Shown piece by piece: positions 25,224 through 35,229 of a stretch of DNA of 64,000 bases. Within the stretch, counting starts at the first letter, position 1. The number at the start of each line of letters is the position of its first letter. The notes under the pieces were generated by a model. That model was not told the DNA's origin. It was given only the letters and a program-made list of their open reading frames with translations, and searched no databases. The DNA comes from Marinomonas spartinae. GTDB lineage: Bacteria; Pseudomonadota; Gammaproteobacteria; Pseudomonadales; Marinomonadaceae. The stretch spans positions 1 to 64,000 of the forward strand of contig NZ_FLOB01000015.1 of NCBI RefSeq assembly GCF_900089775.1. The letters run 5' to 3'. The translations under genes and the position numbers were made by a program.

Positions 25224-26237
25224 TTAACCATTACGATAAATATAACTGTAACCATTGATAGCAGGCACACCGCCTAAATGCGCATAAAGCACCTTTGAGC
25301 CCTCGGGGAAGAAGCCTTTTTGCGCCAAATCGATCAAACCTTGCATGGATTTACCCTCGTAAACAGGGTCCGTCATCATGCCTTCTAAACGTGCAACCAA
25401 ACGAATCGCCTCGTTGGTTTCATTGGATGGCACACCATAAGCAGGGTAGGCATAATCTTCTTTAATGACGATGTCTTCAGCTGTTATTTCGCGGCCCAAT
25501 TCCACCAACTCTGCTGTTTGCTGAGCAATGGTTAATACCTGATCTCGAGTTTGAGCGGGCGTTCCTGATGCATCGATGCCAATCACCTTTTGTGAACGAC
25601 CATCTTCGGCAAAACCTACCGCCATCCCCGCATGAGTCGACCCGGTTACCGTACAAACCACAATGTAGTCGAATTTAAAGCCAAGCTCTTTTTCCTGCTC
25701 ACGCACCTCTTCAGCAAAACCGACATAACCCAAGCCACCATATTTATGAACGGACGCTCCGGCAGGAATAGGATAAGGAACGCCGCCTTTGGCTTTCACG
25801 TCTTCAATGGCATTTTTCCAACTCTCACGAATACCAATATCAAAGCCTTCATCGACCAGGTCAATCTCAGCCCCCATGACACGGCTCATTAAGATGTTAC
25901 CAACGCGGTCATACACAGCATCTTCAAATGGTACCCAGCTTTCTTGGACCAAACGACATTTCATACCAATCTTGGCGGCTGTCGCTGTAACCAAACGAGT
26001 ATGATTCGATTGCACACCACCAATACTTACTAGTGTATCCGCACCCGAGGCTATCGCATCAGGTACGATGTATTCCAATTTACGCAGTTTATTGCCTCCG
26101 AGGGCAAGACCAGAATTACAGTCTTCGCGCTTTGCATAGACCTCAATATTACCGAGATGCTCAGAAAGGCGGCTTAGCTTTTCGATAGGTGTGGGGCCAA
26201 ATGTCAGTGGGTAACGTTCAAATTTTTGTAAGTTCAT
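25224..26237 (-). CDS. acdS: 1-aminocyclopropane-1-carboxylate (ACC) deaminase
   Basis: 337 residues from the ATG at 26237, which has AAGGA at good spacing and aligns with the Pseudomonas AcdS start ([15 protein letters not shown]); an ATG 9 bases earlier sits directly on the ribosome site. [21 protein letters not shown] carries the PLP Lys in [15 protein letters not shown] and VTGSTHAGM bind the cofactor. Diagnostic residues that separate true ACC deaminase from D-cysteine desulfhydrase are kept: Tyr-Glu in DPVYEGKSM and Leu in YAHLGG, equivalent to Glu295 and Leu322. It should cleave ACC to 2-oxobutyrate and ammonia. D-amino-acid side activity is possible. Confidence 0.92.
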   Translation of the reverse strand: MNLQKFERYPLTFGPTPIEKLSRLSEHLGNIEVYAKREDCNSGLALGGNKLRKLEYIVPDAIASGADTLVSIGGVQSNHTRLVTATAAKIGMKCRLVQESWVPFEDAVYDRVGNILMSRVMGAEIDLVDEGFDIGIRESWKNAIEDVKAKGGVPYPIPAGASVHKYGGLGYVGFAEEVREQEKELGFKFDYIVVCTVTGSTHAGMAVGFAEDGRSQKVIGIDASGTPAQTRDQVLTIAQQTAELVELGREITAEDIVIKEDYAYPAYGVPSNETNEAIRLVARLEGMMTDPVYEGKSMQGLIDLAQKGFFPEGSKVLYAHLGGVPAINGYSYIYRNG

Positions 26238-26454
26238 AATAGTCATTCCTTAGTGAGTGAAGTTGTAACCAGACTACCGAAACCAAGATGAAATGTGCTT
26301 TCTAATTTTGATTTTTATTGATCTTAAAAACATTAAAAAATCGAAATAATGAGATATAAATTCATAAAAATATAAAATATAGAGATATTCTTTCATTAAA
26401 AACTCACCCCTAAAAAACGGTTCATTGAGCCACTTTTACCCCTATAGATGGAAC

Positions 26455-26497
26455 AAAAAAATGCCGTTAACGCATCCTATTTATGCGTTAACGGCAT
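26455..26497 (-). terminator. Rho-independent terminator of the dpp-M20-ridA operon
   Basis: ATGCCGTTAACGCAT (26461-26475) and ATGCGTTAACGGCAT (26483-26497) form a perfect 15-bp stem with a 7-base loop. On the minus strand it is followed by six T (A run 26455-26460), 30 bases after the ridA stop. It indicates that acdS, about 290 bases further on, is transcribed separately. Confidence 0.92.
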
Positions 26498-26527
26498 TCC
26501 AAAACACGCGATTAAAGCGCTAACCTA

Positions 26528-26935
26528 TTAAGTCACAGCAAGAGCCCAAGCAGGATCCGCAATCATCATAATCGCCTCGACTTCTAGCTCGGCATTCATG
26601 GGTAAAGCCGCTACCGAAATCACCGCTCTGGCAGGCAATGGATCTTGAAAGTGCTTTACCATCTCACGGTTAAATTCCGCTAAATTTGCCATGTTTTTTA
26701 GGTAAATAGTGAGCTTCACCACATCGCTAAGCGAGCCACCAGATGCCTTTGCAATGTTCTCTAAGTTACGAAAGACCTGAGCGGTTTGTTCTTCGATCGA
26801 ACCGTCTAGTAAGGTATTGGATTCAACCAGCAATGGAATCTGTCCTGACAAGAATACCCAGCTGCCAGATTTTATCGCTTGGGAACAAATCTCTGATTCC
26901 GATGGGGCCAACTTGGTTTCAATTGAATGCAGCAT
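26528..26935 (-). CDS. RidA family enamine/imine deaminase
   Basis: 135 residues of the YjgF/YER057c/UK114 fold. Recognisable are SQAIKSGSWVFLSGQIPL, QVFRNLENIAKASGGSLSDVVKLTIYLKNMA, the catalytic-region Arg in DPLPARAVISVAALPMNAELEVEAIMM, and the closing Glu. RidA hydrolyses reactive 2-aminoacrylate and related imines to ketoacids. Here it closes an operon of peptide uptake and hydrolysis genes, with two PLP deaminases (acdS and dsdA) nearby. Serine dehydratases release 2-aminoacrylate, so the pairing makes biochemical sense. Confidence 0.9.
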   Translation of the reverse strand: MLHSIETKLAPSESEICSQAIKSGSWVFLSGQIPLLVESNTLLDGSIEEQTAQVFRNLENIAKASGGSLSDVVKLTIYLKNMANLAEFNREMVKHFQDPLPARAVISVAALPMNAELEVEAIMMIADPAWALAVT

Positions 26936-26965
26936 TATGTCTCTCCTATAGCAGCCTGTGATTCA

Positions 26966-28162
26966 TTAGGGTAAAAGCAACACACTCTTCGCCACCGCTT
27001 GAGCCCTAGGCACAAATGTGTCTAATAAACACAGCTCACCGTCCGTATGCATTTTGGCTCCCACTGGGCCCGTTCCACATAAGGTCGGAACCCCCATTGA
27101 GGAAGTGAATCCAGCATCAGAACACCCACCAGTAAACTCCCCTTCAACAGAAAAACCTAAGGTTTCTGCTTGTTGTTGATAATGCGCTAATAACGCTTCG
27201 CTCATCCTTGCTTCAAACGGATGAAATGCGGCTAACAAACGCATGGATGCGGTCACCCCTTGGAGTCTGGGTCTATCGATAATCTCCTGAATCGCCGCTA
27301 TGGCTTCTGTCATCTGCTCTTTGGTTATGTAGCGTAGATCTAGGCGCGCACTCGCCTCGGGGGCAACGGTGTTAGAGGACATGCCACCACTGATTAATCC
27401 TACGTTTGTCGTCACGCCACTGTCATAATCCGTCAGTCCATGAAGATCGGTGATAATCAAAGCCAAGCCAGCAATGGCACTGGCTCCATCGGCATGGTTA
27501 ACGCCAGAATGCGCGGCTTTGCCTTTGACTAAGATGTCAAAGCTCGCACCGCCTTTTCGGGCGGATACCACATTACCGCTGATTCGACCAGGTTCGGCAT
27601 TGAACACCGCTTTCGCTCCCTTCACCATCCGCTGAATCACATGGTGGCCTTCTGGCGAGCCAATCTCTTCATCTCCCGTAAACAAGCCGATGACAGGGCA
27701 AGGCAACTCGCCAATATCAGAGTGGGTCAATAAATACTGCAACCCTTTTAAGACAAAGCAGTTCAGCACCAAACCGGATTTCATATCGGCCACCCCTGGT
27801 CCAAACGCGGTCATCCCCTCTCGACTAAAACCTCGCGTAGCAACGGTACCTTTTGGAAAAACCGTATCTCGGTGACCCATAAGATAAATAGCGGGTAATG
27901 TATCTTGCTTATCGCAACCTGAATCAATACGCGCTTCTAACACATCCCCTGAGTTCACCGATGTATGCCAACGGCATTCAATACCATCCACTTCCAACCA
28001 AGAAGCGATCAAACGGCCTGCCGCATCAACCCCCTCTTTGTCATAGCTGTTCGAATCGATCTCTACCAATGCTTGCAAACAATGAATCATTTTCTCTTCT
28101 TGTGTGGCTAGCCATTCACACAAGAGGTCCGCATAAGGTAGCAGCGCCTTATCTGTGATCAT
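26966..28162 (-). CDS. M20 metallopeptidase, carboxypeptidase G2-like
   Basis: 398 residues from the ATG at 28162 (AGGGAG 6 bases upstream); the frame extends to 28198 but this is unlikely to be used. Zinc ligands in the usual order: YLMGHRDTVFP (His, Asp about 98-100), GPGVADMKSG (bridging Asp), TGDEEIGSPEG (catalytic Glu-Glu), AEPGR and the late His in LCGTGPVGAKMHTDGE. A dimerisation lid lies at about 185-300. The CPG2-like group cleaves C-terminal Glu or N-acyl amino acids. It is cytoplasmic and lies 10 bases from the second M20 gene. Confidence 0.88.
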   Translation of the reverse strand: MITDKALLPYADLLCEWLATQEEKMIHCLQALVEIDSNSYDKEGVDAAGRLIASWLEVDGIECRWHTSVNSGDVLEARIDSGCDKQDTLPAIYLMGHRDTVFPKGTVATRGFSREGMTAFGPGVADMKSGLVLNCFVLKGLQYLLTHSDIGELPCPVIGLFTGDEEIGSPEGHHVIQRMVKGAKAVFNAEPGRISGNVVSARKGGASFDILVKGKAAHSGVNHADGASAIAGLALIITDLHGLTDYDSGVTTNVGLISGGMSSNTVAPEASARLDLRYITKEQMTEAIAAIQEIIDRPRLQGVTASMRLLAAFHPFEARMSEALLAHYQQQAETLGFSVEGEFTGGCSDAGFTSSMGVPTLCGTGPVGAKMHTDGELCLLDTFVPRAQAVAKSVLLLP

Positions 28163-28172
28163 TTTGTTCTCC

Positions 28173-29588
28173 CTAACGTTTTGCATGAATCGATGCACCT
28201 TGCTCGGATAAATCCCAAAACAGCCCGGTCATAATCTGTAAAGCTTCACGACACACAGGCGCCAGCACATGTTCATTCGGCGCATGTTGACTACAGGCGG
28301 GGTAGGAATGGGGCACCCAAACGGTTGGTAAGTTAAGAATATTGGCAAAGACATCGTTTGGTAATGAACCACCTAAGTTAGGTAATAACACAGACTTCTT
28401 ACCCGTCGTCTGAGCCAGCGAACCCAACGCCCAATCCACCCAAGGATCTTTTGGGTCAAGGCGTGTGGCTTCCATAATATCCTTGCTGGCAATAACCTCC
28501 ACATCCGAAAAACCGTGATGATCAAGATGCTCACGGATGTGCTTTAGGAAGTTTTTACTGTCGCTTTCTACCACAAAGCGCAGCTGACAATGGGCACTGG
28601 CGTAACCTGGAATGGCATTCACAGGCATATCAGGATTACCCGTTTTGCATGCCAACATTTCCAACGTATTCCAAGCAAACACACGCTCAGCCGGAGTTAA
28701 ATCGGGCTCTCCCCAATTTGTATCCACCTCCGGGCTGTTCGCGCCCTCGCCCACAGGAATATCCTTGAGGGCTTGGCGCACCGATTCGGGTAAACGCGCC
28801 GGTAACAAGCCTTTAACCAAAATTTTACCTTTGGCATCCACCATAGAAGCCCAAGCATGAGCCAAACGTGTCCCCGCGTTACTCAATAATCCCCCCCAAT
28901 TGCCGGAATGATGCGCCCCATCGCGCAACGTCACTTGCAAATCAAAATTAAACCCACCTCGGGACCCAAGAAAAATGGTCGGATGATCCGCGCTTAACCT
29001 CGGACCATCGGAGGCAATAAATAGATCCGCAGCAAGGGTTTCTTTGTGGATGTCACACAATTCCGCCAAGCCCGGAGAACCGGCCTCTTCCCCCATTTCA
29101 AAAATGACTTTGACGTTAAAGCCCAGCTTGCCTTTTTTCGCCTCTATTACCTGTTTTAAAGCCGCAAAGTTAATGGTGTGTTGGCCTTTATTGTCCGCCG
29201 TTCCACGTCCATACCAACGCTCACCGTCTACAACCATTTTCCAAGGCGACAACCCCGCTTTCCATTGATCATCGTAACCACGTACGACGTCCCCATGACC
29301 ATAAGTTAGTAACGTCAGTTGGTCTGGATCCTCTATTCGCTCAGCGATGAGAAAAGGCCAGGAACCGGGTTGTTTTGCGTCGGTAACGGGGTTGGCCACA
29401 ATACGAGATTGAAACCCCAGTGAGGCCAATTCGGGCATAATACTATCTTGTAAATAGACATGTAGCTGATCAAAAGCGTCCTGATTTTGGCTTTCACTGT
29501 GCACGCTAACACGCTGTTCTAATGCCGTGAAAAACGCCCCTGAATCAAAATACGATTCCGCTCCTTGAATAGTGGATTGACGGCTCAT
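28173..29588 (-). CDS. M20-family dipeptidase-like metallopeptidase
   Basis: 471 residues behind AAGGAGAGAG. Metal motifs: LLTYGHGDVV (His, Asp), GRGTADNKGQHTIN (bridging Asp), FEMGEEAGSPG (catalytic Glu pair), ASDGPRL and a C-terminal VWVPHSYPACSQHAPNEH with the last His. The length and the GRGTADNKGQ motif favour the dipeptidase/ArgE-DapE branch over the G2-like neighbour. Together the two enzymes could trim peptides or N-acyl amino acids delivered by the upstream transporter. Confidence 0.88.
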   Translation of the reverse strand: MSRQSTIQGAESYFDSGAFFTALEQRVSVHSESQNQDAFDQLHVYLQDSIMPELASLGFQSRIVANPVTDAKQPGSWPFLIAERIEDPDQLTLLTYGHGDVVRGYDDQWKAGLSPWKMVVDGERWYGRGTADNKGQHTINFAALKQVIEAKKGKLGFNVKVIFEMGEEAGSPGLAELCDIHKETLAADLFIASDGPRLSADHPTIFLGSRGGFNFDLQVTLRDGAHHSGNWGGLLSNAGTRLAHAWASMVDAKGKILVKGLLPARLPESVRQALKDIPVGEGANSPEVDTNWGEPDLTPAERVFAWNTLEMLACKTGNPDMPVNAIPGYASAHCQLRFVVESDSKNFLKHIREHLDHHGFSDVEVIASKDIMEATRLDPKDPWVDWALGSLAQTTGKKSVLLPNLGGSLPNDVFANILNLPTVWVPHSYPACSQHAPNEHVLAPVCREALQIMTGLFWDLSEQGASIHAKR

Positions 29589-29679
29589 GCTCTCTCCTTG
29601 GGTAAAATAAAAAAAACACTAAAAGCTCAACTCAAAAGCGCGCAATAAAGCGGACTCAAAAACGACCATAGCAATGAAA

Positions 29680-30516
29680 TTATGAGGCTTTATCCCATGA
29701 ACTGGAGTCCAACACCTCGGGGACGCCTAAAGCAGGCTCTGGAGTTAATACAGAAGACAGCAAGGCTTGAGTATAAGGATGTTTGGCATGATGAAATATT
29801 TCCTCTCGAGTGCCTTGTTCAACCAGCTTTCCACGGTACATAACGGCGACTCGATCGACTAAATGTTCCACGACTCCCAAGTTATGACTGATAAATAAAT
29901 AGGTTAAATTCAATTCTTTTTTCAGATCCATCAACAGGTTAAGAATTTGCGCTTGTACCGAGACATCCAGTGCCGAGGTCGGTTCATCGCAAACCAAAAT
30001 ATTGGGTCTTAAAATGAGTGCACGCGCGATGGCAACCCGTTGTCGCTGTCCGCCTGATAACTGACCTGGATATTGCTTTAGTAAGCGCTCTGGCAACCCA
30101 ACCAGATCACTGATGTCTTTTACCGCTTTTTTCTGACTATGCCTGTCGCCCACTTTATGGAGTTGTAACGGTAGACGTATGATTTTCTCAATGGTTTTAC
30201 GGGGGTTGAGCGAGGAATACGGGTCTTGAAAAATAGGCTGAAGCTGACGCGCCATAGCGAGGCGAGAACTTGCCCCTCTGGCCTTATCATTCACCAATAC
30301 ATCACCATCCGTTGGTTCCAATAACCCTAGAATCATTTTTGCCAGGGTGCTTTTGCCGCAGCCAGATTCTCCTACCAATCCTAAGGTTTCACCGGGGCGT
30401 ATACGCAGGGAAACACCATCCACCGCCTTGAGCAAGGTTGCTTCTTTAAACGCGCCATTTTTCAGATAAAAATGGCGCGACAGATTCGACAATTCCAATG
30501 CATAATCTGGCATCAC
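29680..30516 (-). CDS. Dipeptide/oligopeptide-type ABC transporter ATPase (DppF-like)
   Basis: 278 residues. Walker [16 protein letters not shown] at about 49-63, signature [15 protein letters not shown] at about 153-167, Walker [14 protein letters not shown] and switch His in [11 protein letters not shown]. The C-terminus lacks most of the oligopeptide HPY extension, as is usual for the F subunit. Its start overlaps the stop of the D subunit by four bases (ATGA), so translation is coupled and the two should form the heterodimeric engine. Confidence 0.92.
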   Translation of the reverse strand: MMPDYALELSNLSRHFYLKNGAFKEATLLKAVDGVSLRIRPGETLGLVGESGCGKSTLAKMILGLLEPTDGDVLVNDKARGASSRLAMARQLQPIFQDPYSSLNPRKTIEKIIRLPLQLHKVGDRHSQKKAVKDISDLVGLPERLLKQYPGQLSGGQRQRVAIARALILRPNILVCDEPTSALDVSVQAQILNLLMDLKKELNLTYLFISHNLGVVEHLVDRVAVMYRGKLVEQGTREEIFHHAKHPYTQALLSSVLTPEPALGVPEVLDSSSWDKAS

Positions 30517-31508
30517 ACAGCCTCCTGAAATGACAAGCTAACCTCAGGACAACGCACCTGATGGTCTGCTGAACTCGGTTTAATGGCTAAATTAGGGGTT
30601 CGACGACGGCACTCACTGGTTGATACAGAACAACGATTCTCAAAAGCGCAACCTTTGAATTCACCGATTAAGCTTGGCACCACCCCAGGAATAGAGGCCA
30701 AATGACTGCCCGGTTTGGTTTTGCCTGGAATAGGAATGCAATTTAGCAACCCCTGTGTGTAAGGGTGTAATGGATTGGCAAACAACGCTTCAGCGCTGGC
30801 CGTTTCCACCACTTGTCCGGCATACATCACCGCCACACGATCCGCAATGCGCGCGACGACCCCCAAGTCATGAGTAATAAAGATAACCGCTGTTCCAAAC
30901 TCTTGTTGAAGTTCACGAATCAAACGTAATATTTGCGCTTGAATCGTCACGTCTAGCGCGGTGGTTGGCTCGTCAGCAATGATCAAGTCTGGCTCGCACA
31001 TCAGCGCCATCGCAATGATCACCCGCTGACGTAAGCCTCCAGATAGCTGATGTGGGTATTGGTTTAATCGCTTTTCTGGATAAGGTACGCCTGCTCTCTC
31101 CAGTAGATAAACCGCCCTCTCTTTTGCTTTCTCTCTACTCAACCCCTTGTGTTTGATGATGCCTTCGCACAATTGATTGCCTAAGGTGTAAGAAGGGTTT
31201 AAAGACGTCATCGGCTCTTGAAAAATCATCGACATCCGCATACCACGTACTTGGTTGCGCTCTTTTTTCGACAAAGACAACAAGTCCATACCATCGAATT
31301 GCATTGCCTCTGCCGTGATAGCGGCGCGCTTGGGCAACAATCCCATCAACGCCATCGATGTCATGGATTTACCACAGCCAGATTCCCCAACGATACACAG
31401 CATTTCACCTTTATTGACATGTAGATCAATGCCACGCACCGCCCGTAATGTACCGTTTGCCGTAGGTAGATCCACTTGCAAATTTTTAACCTCTAGTATT
31501 CGTTTCAT
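30513..31508 (-). CDS. Dipeptide/oligopeptide-type ABC transporter ATPase (DppD-like)
   Basis: 331 residues. Walker [20 protein letters not shown] at about 38-56, signature LSGGLRQRVIIAMAL, Walker B DLIIADEPTTALD, switch His VIFITHDLGVVA. The C-terminal oligo_HPY region has a cysteine cluster typical of D subunits (GCAFENRCSVSTSECR...VRCPE) that may bind an iron-sulfur cluster. Paired with the overlapping F subunit. Confidence 0.93.
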   Translation of the reverse strand: MKRILEVKNLQVDLPTANGTLRAVRGIDLHVNKGEMLCIVGESGCGKSMTSMALMGLLPKRAAITAEAMQFDGMDLLSLSKKERNQVRGMRMSMIFQEPMTSLNPSYTLGNQLCEGIIKHKGLSREKAKERAVYLLERAGVPYPEKRLNQYPHQLSGGLRQRVIIAMALMCEPDLIIADEPTTALDVTIQAQILRLIRELQQEFGTAVIFITHDLGVVARIADRVAVMYAGQVVETASAEALFANPLHPYTQGLLNCIPIPGKTKPGSHLASIPGVVPSLIGEFKGCAFENRCSVSTSECRRRTPNLAIKPSSADHQVRCPEVSLSFQEAV

Positions 31509-31525
31509 GATTGATTCCTCTTCTC

Positions 31526-32434
31526 TTAGCTACGGCCTTCCGGTGCATTCATATCCCGCAAGCCATCACCCACAAGATTGATCGCCAATACCAACACCAT
31601 CAAGGCCACACCAGGGATGGCAATCACCCAAGGCTGGAAAAACATATAGGATTTACCTTCCGCCACCATTAGCCCCCAAGAAGGTGAAGGCGGTTGCACG
31701 CCAATACCTAAGAATGACAATGCCGCTTCCAATAAAATGGCATGAGCCATTTCTAAGGTCATCACCACAATCAAGGCACTGAGAATATTCGGTAGCAGCT
31801 CACGAATAAGGATATAAGAGGTCGACGCACCCAACACTTTCGCCGAGGCAATAAACTCCGCATCACGTAATTGCTGAGTCGTAGAGCGTGCCACAACCGC
31901 AAAACGGTCCCATAAAAGCAACCCTAAAAGAACAATAACCGTTTGCAAAGAACCACCAATCAAAGAGGCCATCGCCAGTGCGACCAATACCACAGGTAAC
32001 GCTAAACGAGTGGTGATGATATAACTGATTACCGCGTCCACACGGCCACCAAAATACCCGGCTAACACCCCAAGTGTGGTGCCAATCAGACCGGATATAA
32101 CCGCTGCAGAAATCCCTATCATCAACGAAATACGAGCGCCATATAAAAGGCGACTGAGATAGTCTCGCCCCAATTTATCGGTACCAAGGATATGGTTCCA
32201 AGTTCCTTTGTCATGCCAAATGGGGGGAATCATACGTTGCGAAACATTTTGCACATAAGGATCATGGGGAGCTAACCAAGGAGCAAAGAGTGCTGCCAAG
32301 ATAATCACGGCAAGAATGACGGAACCAATCATTAGCCCACGATGACCAAAAAAGCGATGCATGATGCGACGCCACTCCGGCACAGCGGGTAACGACGTCA
32401 TCACTGAGTTAGCAGTAAGTGTCAAGTTGGACAT
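31526..32434 (-). CDS. Peptide-type ABC transporter permease (DppC-like)
   Basis: 302 residues from ATG 32434 (AAGGGGG upstream), which leaves a 10-base gap after the B subunit; the longer frame to 32494 would overlap that gene. An N-terminal cytoplasmic tail and one helix (GLMIGSVILAVIILAALFAPWLAPHDPY) are followed by five more helices. The EAA loop reads VLGASTSYILIRELLPNILSAL, where the ATPases dock. Inner membrane. Confidence 0.92.
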   Translation of the reverse strand: MSNLTLTANSVMTSLPAVPEWRRIMHRFFGHRGLMIGSVILAVIILAALFAPWLAPHDPYVQNVSQRMIPPIWHDKGTWNHILGTDKLGRDYLSRLLYGARISLMIGISAAVISGLIGTTLGVLAGYFGGRVDAVISYIITTRLALPVVLVALAMASLIGGSLQTVIVLLGLLLWDRFAVVARSTTQQLRDAEFIASAKVLGASTSYILIRELLPNILSALIVVMTLEMAHAILLEAALSFLGIGVQPPSPSWGLMVAEGKSYMFFQPWVIAIPGVALMVLVLAINLVGDGLRDMNAPEGRS

Positions 32435-32444
32435 AGAGGCCCCC

Positions 32445-33362
32445 TTAGCGAACACGCAAACGTGGATCAAGCAAAGCGTTGAGCACATCTGCAAAAAAAG
32501 TTAACGCGATATAGAACACCGCAATGATTAGAACAACCGCCTGAACAACCGGATAGTCATTGCGGGAAATCGCATCCCAAGCCAGTTGTCCTAACCCTCT
32601 TAAAGAAAACACGGACTCTACAATCACGGAACCACCAAGCATAAAACCCAGCTCAACCGCCGCTAAAGCGACCACAGGAATAACCGCATTTCTGAGCGCA
32701 TGCTTTAACACCACCGTCGATTCGTTCAACCCTTTAGAGCGTGCGGTGCGGATATAGTCAGAGTTCAATACTTCTAACATACCCGTTCGGGTTAAACGCA
32801 TCATGGCAGGCATGGCGTAGTAGCCAAGGCAAATCGCAGGTAACACAAAATGTTGCCAGGATGAGTTCCCACCAGCGGGCAGCCAGTGTAAATTCACCGC
32901 AAACACGATGATCAATGTCAGACCGAACCAAAAGCTGGGCATGGCTTGACCAATCACCGCGAAGCTTAAAGCAAGACGGTCAATCCAAGTATTTTGTTTA
33001 ATCGCAGCAATGACCCCAAGCGGAATAGCCACCAAAATAGCCAAGCCCAATGCCAGCCCTCCTAATGTTAAAGTGATAGGTAAGCGCTCACGGATCAAAG
33101 AGATCACCGTATCTTGAAAGTAGTAAGAGCGACCAAAATTAAGCTGTACAGCCGACACCAGCCAGTGAAAATACTGCTCTACAATCGGTTGATCTAAACC
33201 AAATTCAACACGAATTTTTTCTACCTGCTCAGCCGTCGCATCAGGGCCAGCAATAGACGTCGCTAAATCACCAGAGAAATGCAGCAATAAAAAGCTCACG
33301 ATGGAGACAGTCAACGCGACACTCAAAGCAACCAACAAACGACGAGTCACAAACACCAACAT
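32445..33362 (-). CDS. Peptide-type ABC transporter permease (DppB-like)
   Basis: 305 residues with six helices. The N-terminus (RRLLVALSVALTVSIVSFLLLHFSGD) and the EAA loop (YIRTARSKGLNESTVVLKHALRNAVIPVV) are typical of the B subunit. First membrane gene after the binding-protein gene, 120 bases downstream of it, with an intervening hairpin at 33448-33476 that may lower its expression relative to the binding protein. Confidence 0.93.
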   Translation of the reverse strand: MLVFVTRRLLVALSVALTVSIVSFLLLHFSGDLATSIAGPDATAEQVEKIRVEFGLDQPIVEQYFHWLVSAVQLNFGRSYYFQDTVISLIRERLPITLTLGGLALGLAILVAIPLGVIAAIKQNTWIDRLALSFAVIGQAMPSFWFGLTLIIVFAVNLHWLPAGGNSSWQHFVLPAICLGYYAMPAMMRLTRTGMLEVLNSDYIRTARSKGLNESTVVLKHALRNAVIPVVALAAVELGFMLGGSVIVESVFSLRGLGQLAWDAISRNDYPVVQAVVLIIAVFYIALTFFADVLNALLDPRLRVR

Positions 33363-33447
33363 AGAAACTCCTCATAGATAACGCATCACTTAGATAAACC
33401 ATGCCATTACAGGAATTGCCATGAACGACGTGATTGGATGAAATGGT

Positions 33448-33476
33448 GGCACCCATCAAAAAGTAGCATGGGCGCC
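33448..33476 (-). promoter_or_regulatory. Hairpin between binding-protein and permease genes
   Basis: GGCACCCAT (33448-33456) and ATGGGCGCC (33468-33476) pair over 9 bases with one wobble, immediately after the binding-protein stop. No T run follows on the minus strand. Such hairpins typically protect the upstream mRNA from 3' decay, so binding protein is made in excess of membrane subunits. Confidence 0.55.
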
Positions 33477-33482
33477 CTCATC

Positions 33483-35033
33483 TTATTTCCAAGTTGACAA
33501 ATAAAAGCGTGGTAATTCATCAGGATAAGGTGTGAAATTCAGATCACGATCAAACGCATAATTACTAGAATAGGTAAACATAGGCGCCCAATAAGCTTCG
33601 TCTGTAATACGTTTTATTGCCGCACTGTAGTCCTTTTTACGCATGGCTGGATCAACCGTTGCATCACCCTTTTTTAACAAGCTGATCACTTTTGGATCTT
33701 TATCAAGATCATCCGCACCCCCTTCAAAATACACACTGGTAGACGCAGAGATATCATTCACTGAATAAGATCCCCAGGTTTGGAACGCAATGGGAACATG
33801 TCCTGCACGCTGGGCAGTACGCAGTGCGGCATAGGTCATAAAATGCAACTTCGCTTTAATGCCAATAGCACGTAAATACCCCAGCATGGCTTCGGCTAAA
33901 CCTCGTTCACGATAGGCATAAAAATCGGTGGTAAAGCCATTGGGATACCCAGCTTTAGCCAGCAACGCTTTGGCTTTAGCGGGGTTATATGGGTATTTTT
34001 TGGCAGCAGACACATCGCAACCAAACTGACTAGGAAAACAAGGCGTATACAAAGGACGACTGCCACCGCGAACCAGTTGGTCAGCAAACGCCTTACGATC
34101 AATGGCATAATTCACGGCTTCACGAACCAATTTTTTTCTAAATGGCGAGTCTTTTAATGACGCACTGGTTGTATCCATTGCCAAATAAGCGATACGCATG
34201 GTTTCCGCGCTTTTTACCTGGATGTTTGGCATGTTTTTCATCTTATCCGCTTGATCAGAAGGTACTCGCCATATCCAGTCCACAGAACCTGTCAAAAGTT
34301 GTGCAATACGTGCATCAGGGTCTGGGATAACCCTAAATTTAATATACTTGATCGCGGGTTTTTTAATGGGGCCGCCAGTAAAGTAGTGGTCATTGCGTTC
34401 TAAATTGACACCTTGACCACTTAATACGGCAGTAATCTTATATGGACCAGTGCCGATAGGCGCTTTTGAGTAGCCCTTTAGGCCGACTTTTTTATAATAC
34501 TTTTCTGGATAAATAGGCGTCGGACCAGATAAATATTCTAGCGCCGCAGGAAAGGGTTTTTTAAGGACTAAAACAACGGTGTAATCGTTGATTTTTTTGA
34601 CATGGTCTATCCAGTTAATATTTTGGGCGGTAACGGCTTTTGCTTGCGGGGAATTCATATAATCAAAAGTAAATACCACATCATCAGCGGTAAAAGGGTC
34701 ACCATTTTGGAACGTCACACCTTTGCGTAAATTCAGCAACAGATGCGTGCTGTCCTGCCATTTCCAACTTGTCGCCAAATCCCCTTCATATTTACCTGTT
34801 TTGGGATCCCGATAAATCAGTGTATCCCAAGCTAAGTGGGAAAGAATAACCCCTTCCCGAGCGTTATTATGGTAAGGACTAACGTTCTCCGGTTCCGTGT
34901 CAGAGGCATAAACGAGAGTATTATCCGCTTTATTTGCCAGCGCAGTAGTGGGCAATACAACGAGCGAGCAAATAAATACAGAGCTGAGCAACGAAAAACG
35001 CGAGAGGGACTTAAAAAGAGCTAATTTTTTCAT
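33483..35033 (-). CDS. Periplasmic peptide-type substrate-binding protein (SBP_bac_5)
   Basis: 516 residues from the ATG at 35033, better spaced from AAAGGA than the ATG 9 bases earlier. The signal peptide ends near TTALA|NKADNTLVYA. The mature protein has cluster C features: TLVYASDTEPENVSPYHNNA, LATSWKWQDSTHLLLNLRKGVTFQNGDPFTADDVVFTFD, PIGTGPYKI, and REAVNYAIDRKAF. Members bind di- and oligopeptides, but also nickel, haem and sugars, so peptide specificity is inferred from the adjacent M20 peptidases. First gene of the operon ending at ridA. Confidence 0.92.
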   Translation of the reverse strand: MKKLALFKSLSRFSLLSSVFICSLVVLPTTALANKADNTLVYASDTEPENVSPYHNNAREGVILSHLAWDTLIYRDPKTGKYEGDLATSWKWQDSTHLLLNLRKGVTFQNGDPFTADDVVFTFDYMNSPQAKAVTAQNINWIDHVKKINDYTVVLVLKKPFPAALEYLSGPTPIYPEKYYKKVGLKGYSKAPIGTGPYKITAVLSGQGVNLERNDHYFTGGPIKKPAIKYIKFRVIPDPDARIAQLLTGSVDWIWRVPSDQADKMKNMPNIQVKSAETMRIAYLAMDTTSASLKDSPFRKKLVREAVNYAIDRKAFADQLVRGGSRPLYTPCFPSQFGCDVSAAKKYPYNPAKAKALLAKAGYPNGFTTDFYAYRERGLAEAMLGYLRAIGIKAKLHFMTYAALRTAQRAGHVPIAFQTWGSYSVNDISASTSVYFEGGADDLDKDPKVISLLKKGDATVDPAMRKKDYSAAIKRITDEAYWAPMFTYSSNYAFDRDLNFTPYPDELPRFYLSTWK

Positions 35034-35229
35034 CGGTTTCATTCCTTTTGGGCGGCTTAACGTAATCTGATCGTATGCAACTTTTATTCACACTAAGTAA
35101 AAAAAACCTTTGCCACAATGAAAAAAAATGCAAGGAAACATTGCCAAAAAGGCATGGCTATGGCGAAATAAAAAAAGCATTAAATCTTCTAAAAAGTGGA
35201 TAAAATCCATAAATTACAGGAAAAACAAG

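Noticed and set aside
25224..26237. D-cysteine desulfhydrase as the primary call
   Set aside because: The Tyr-Glu and Leu residues typical of true ACC deaminase are present.
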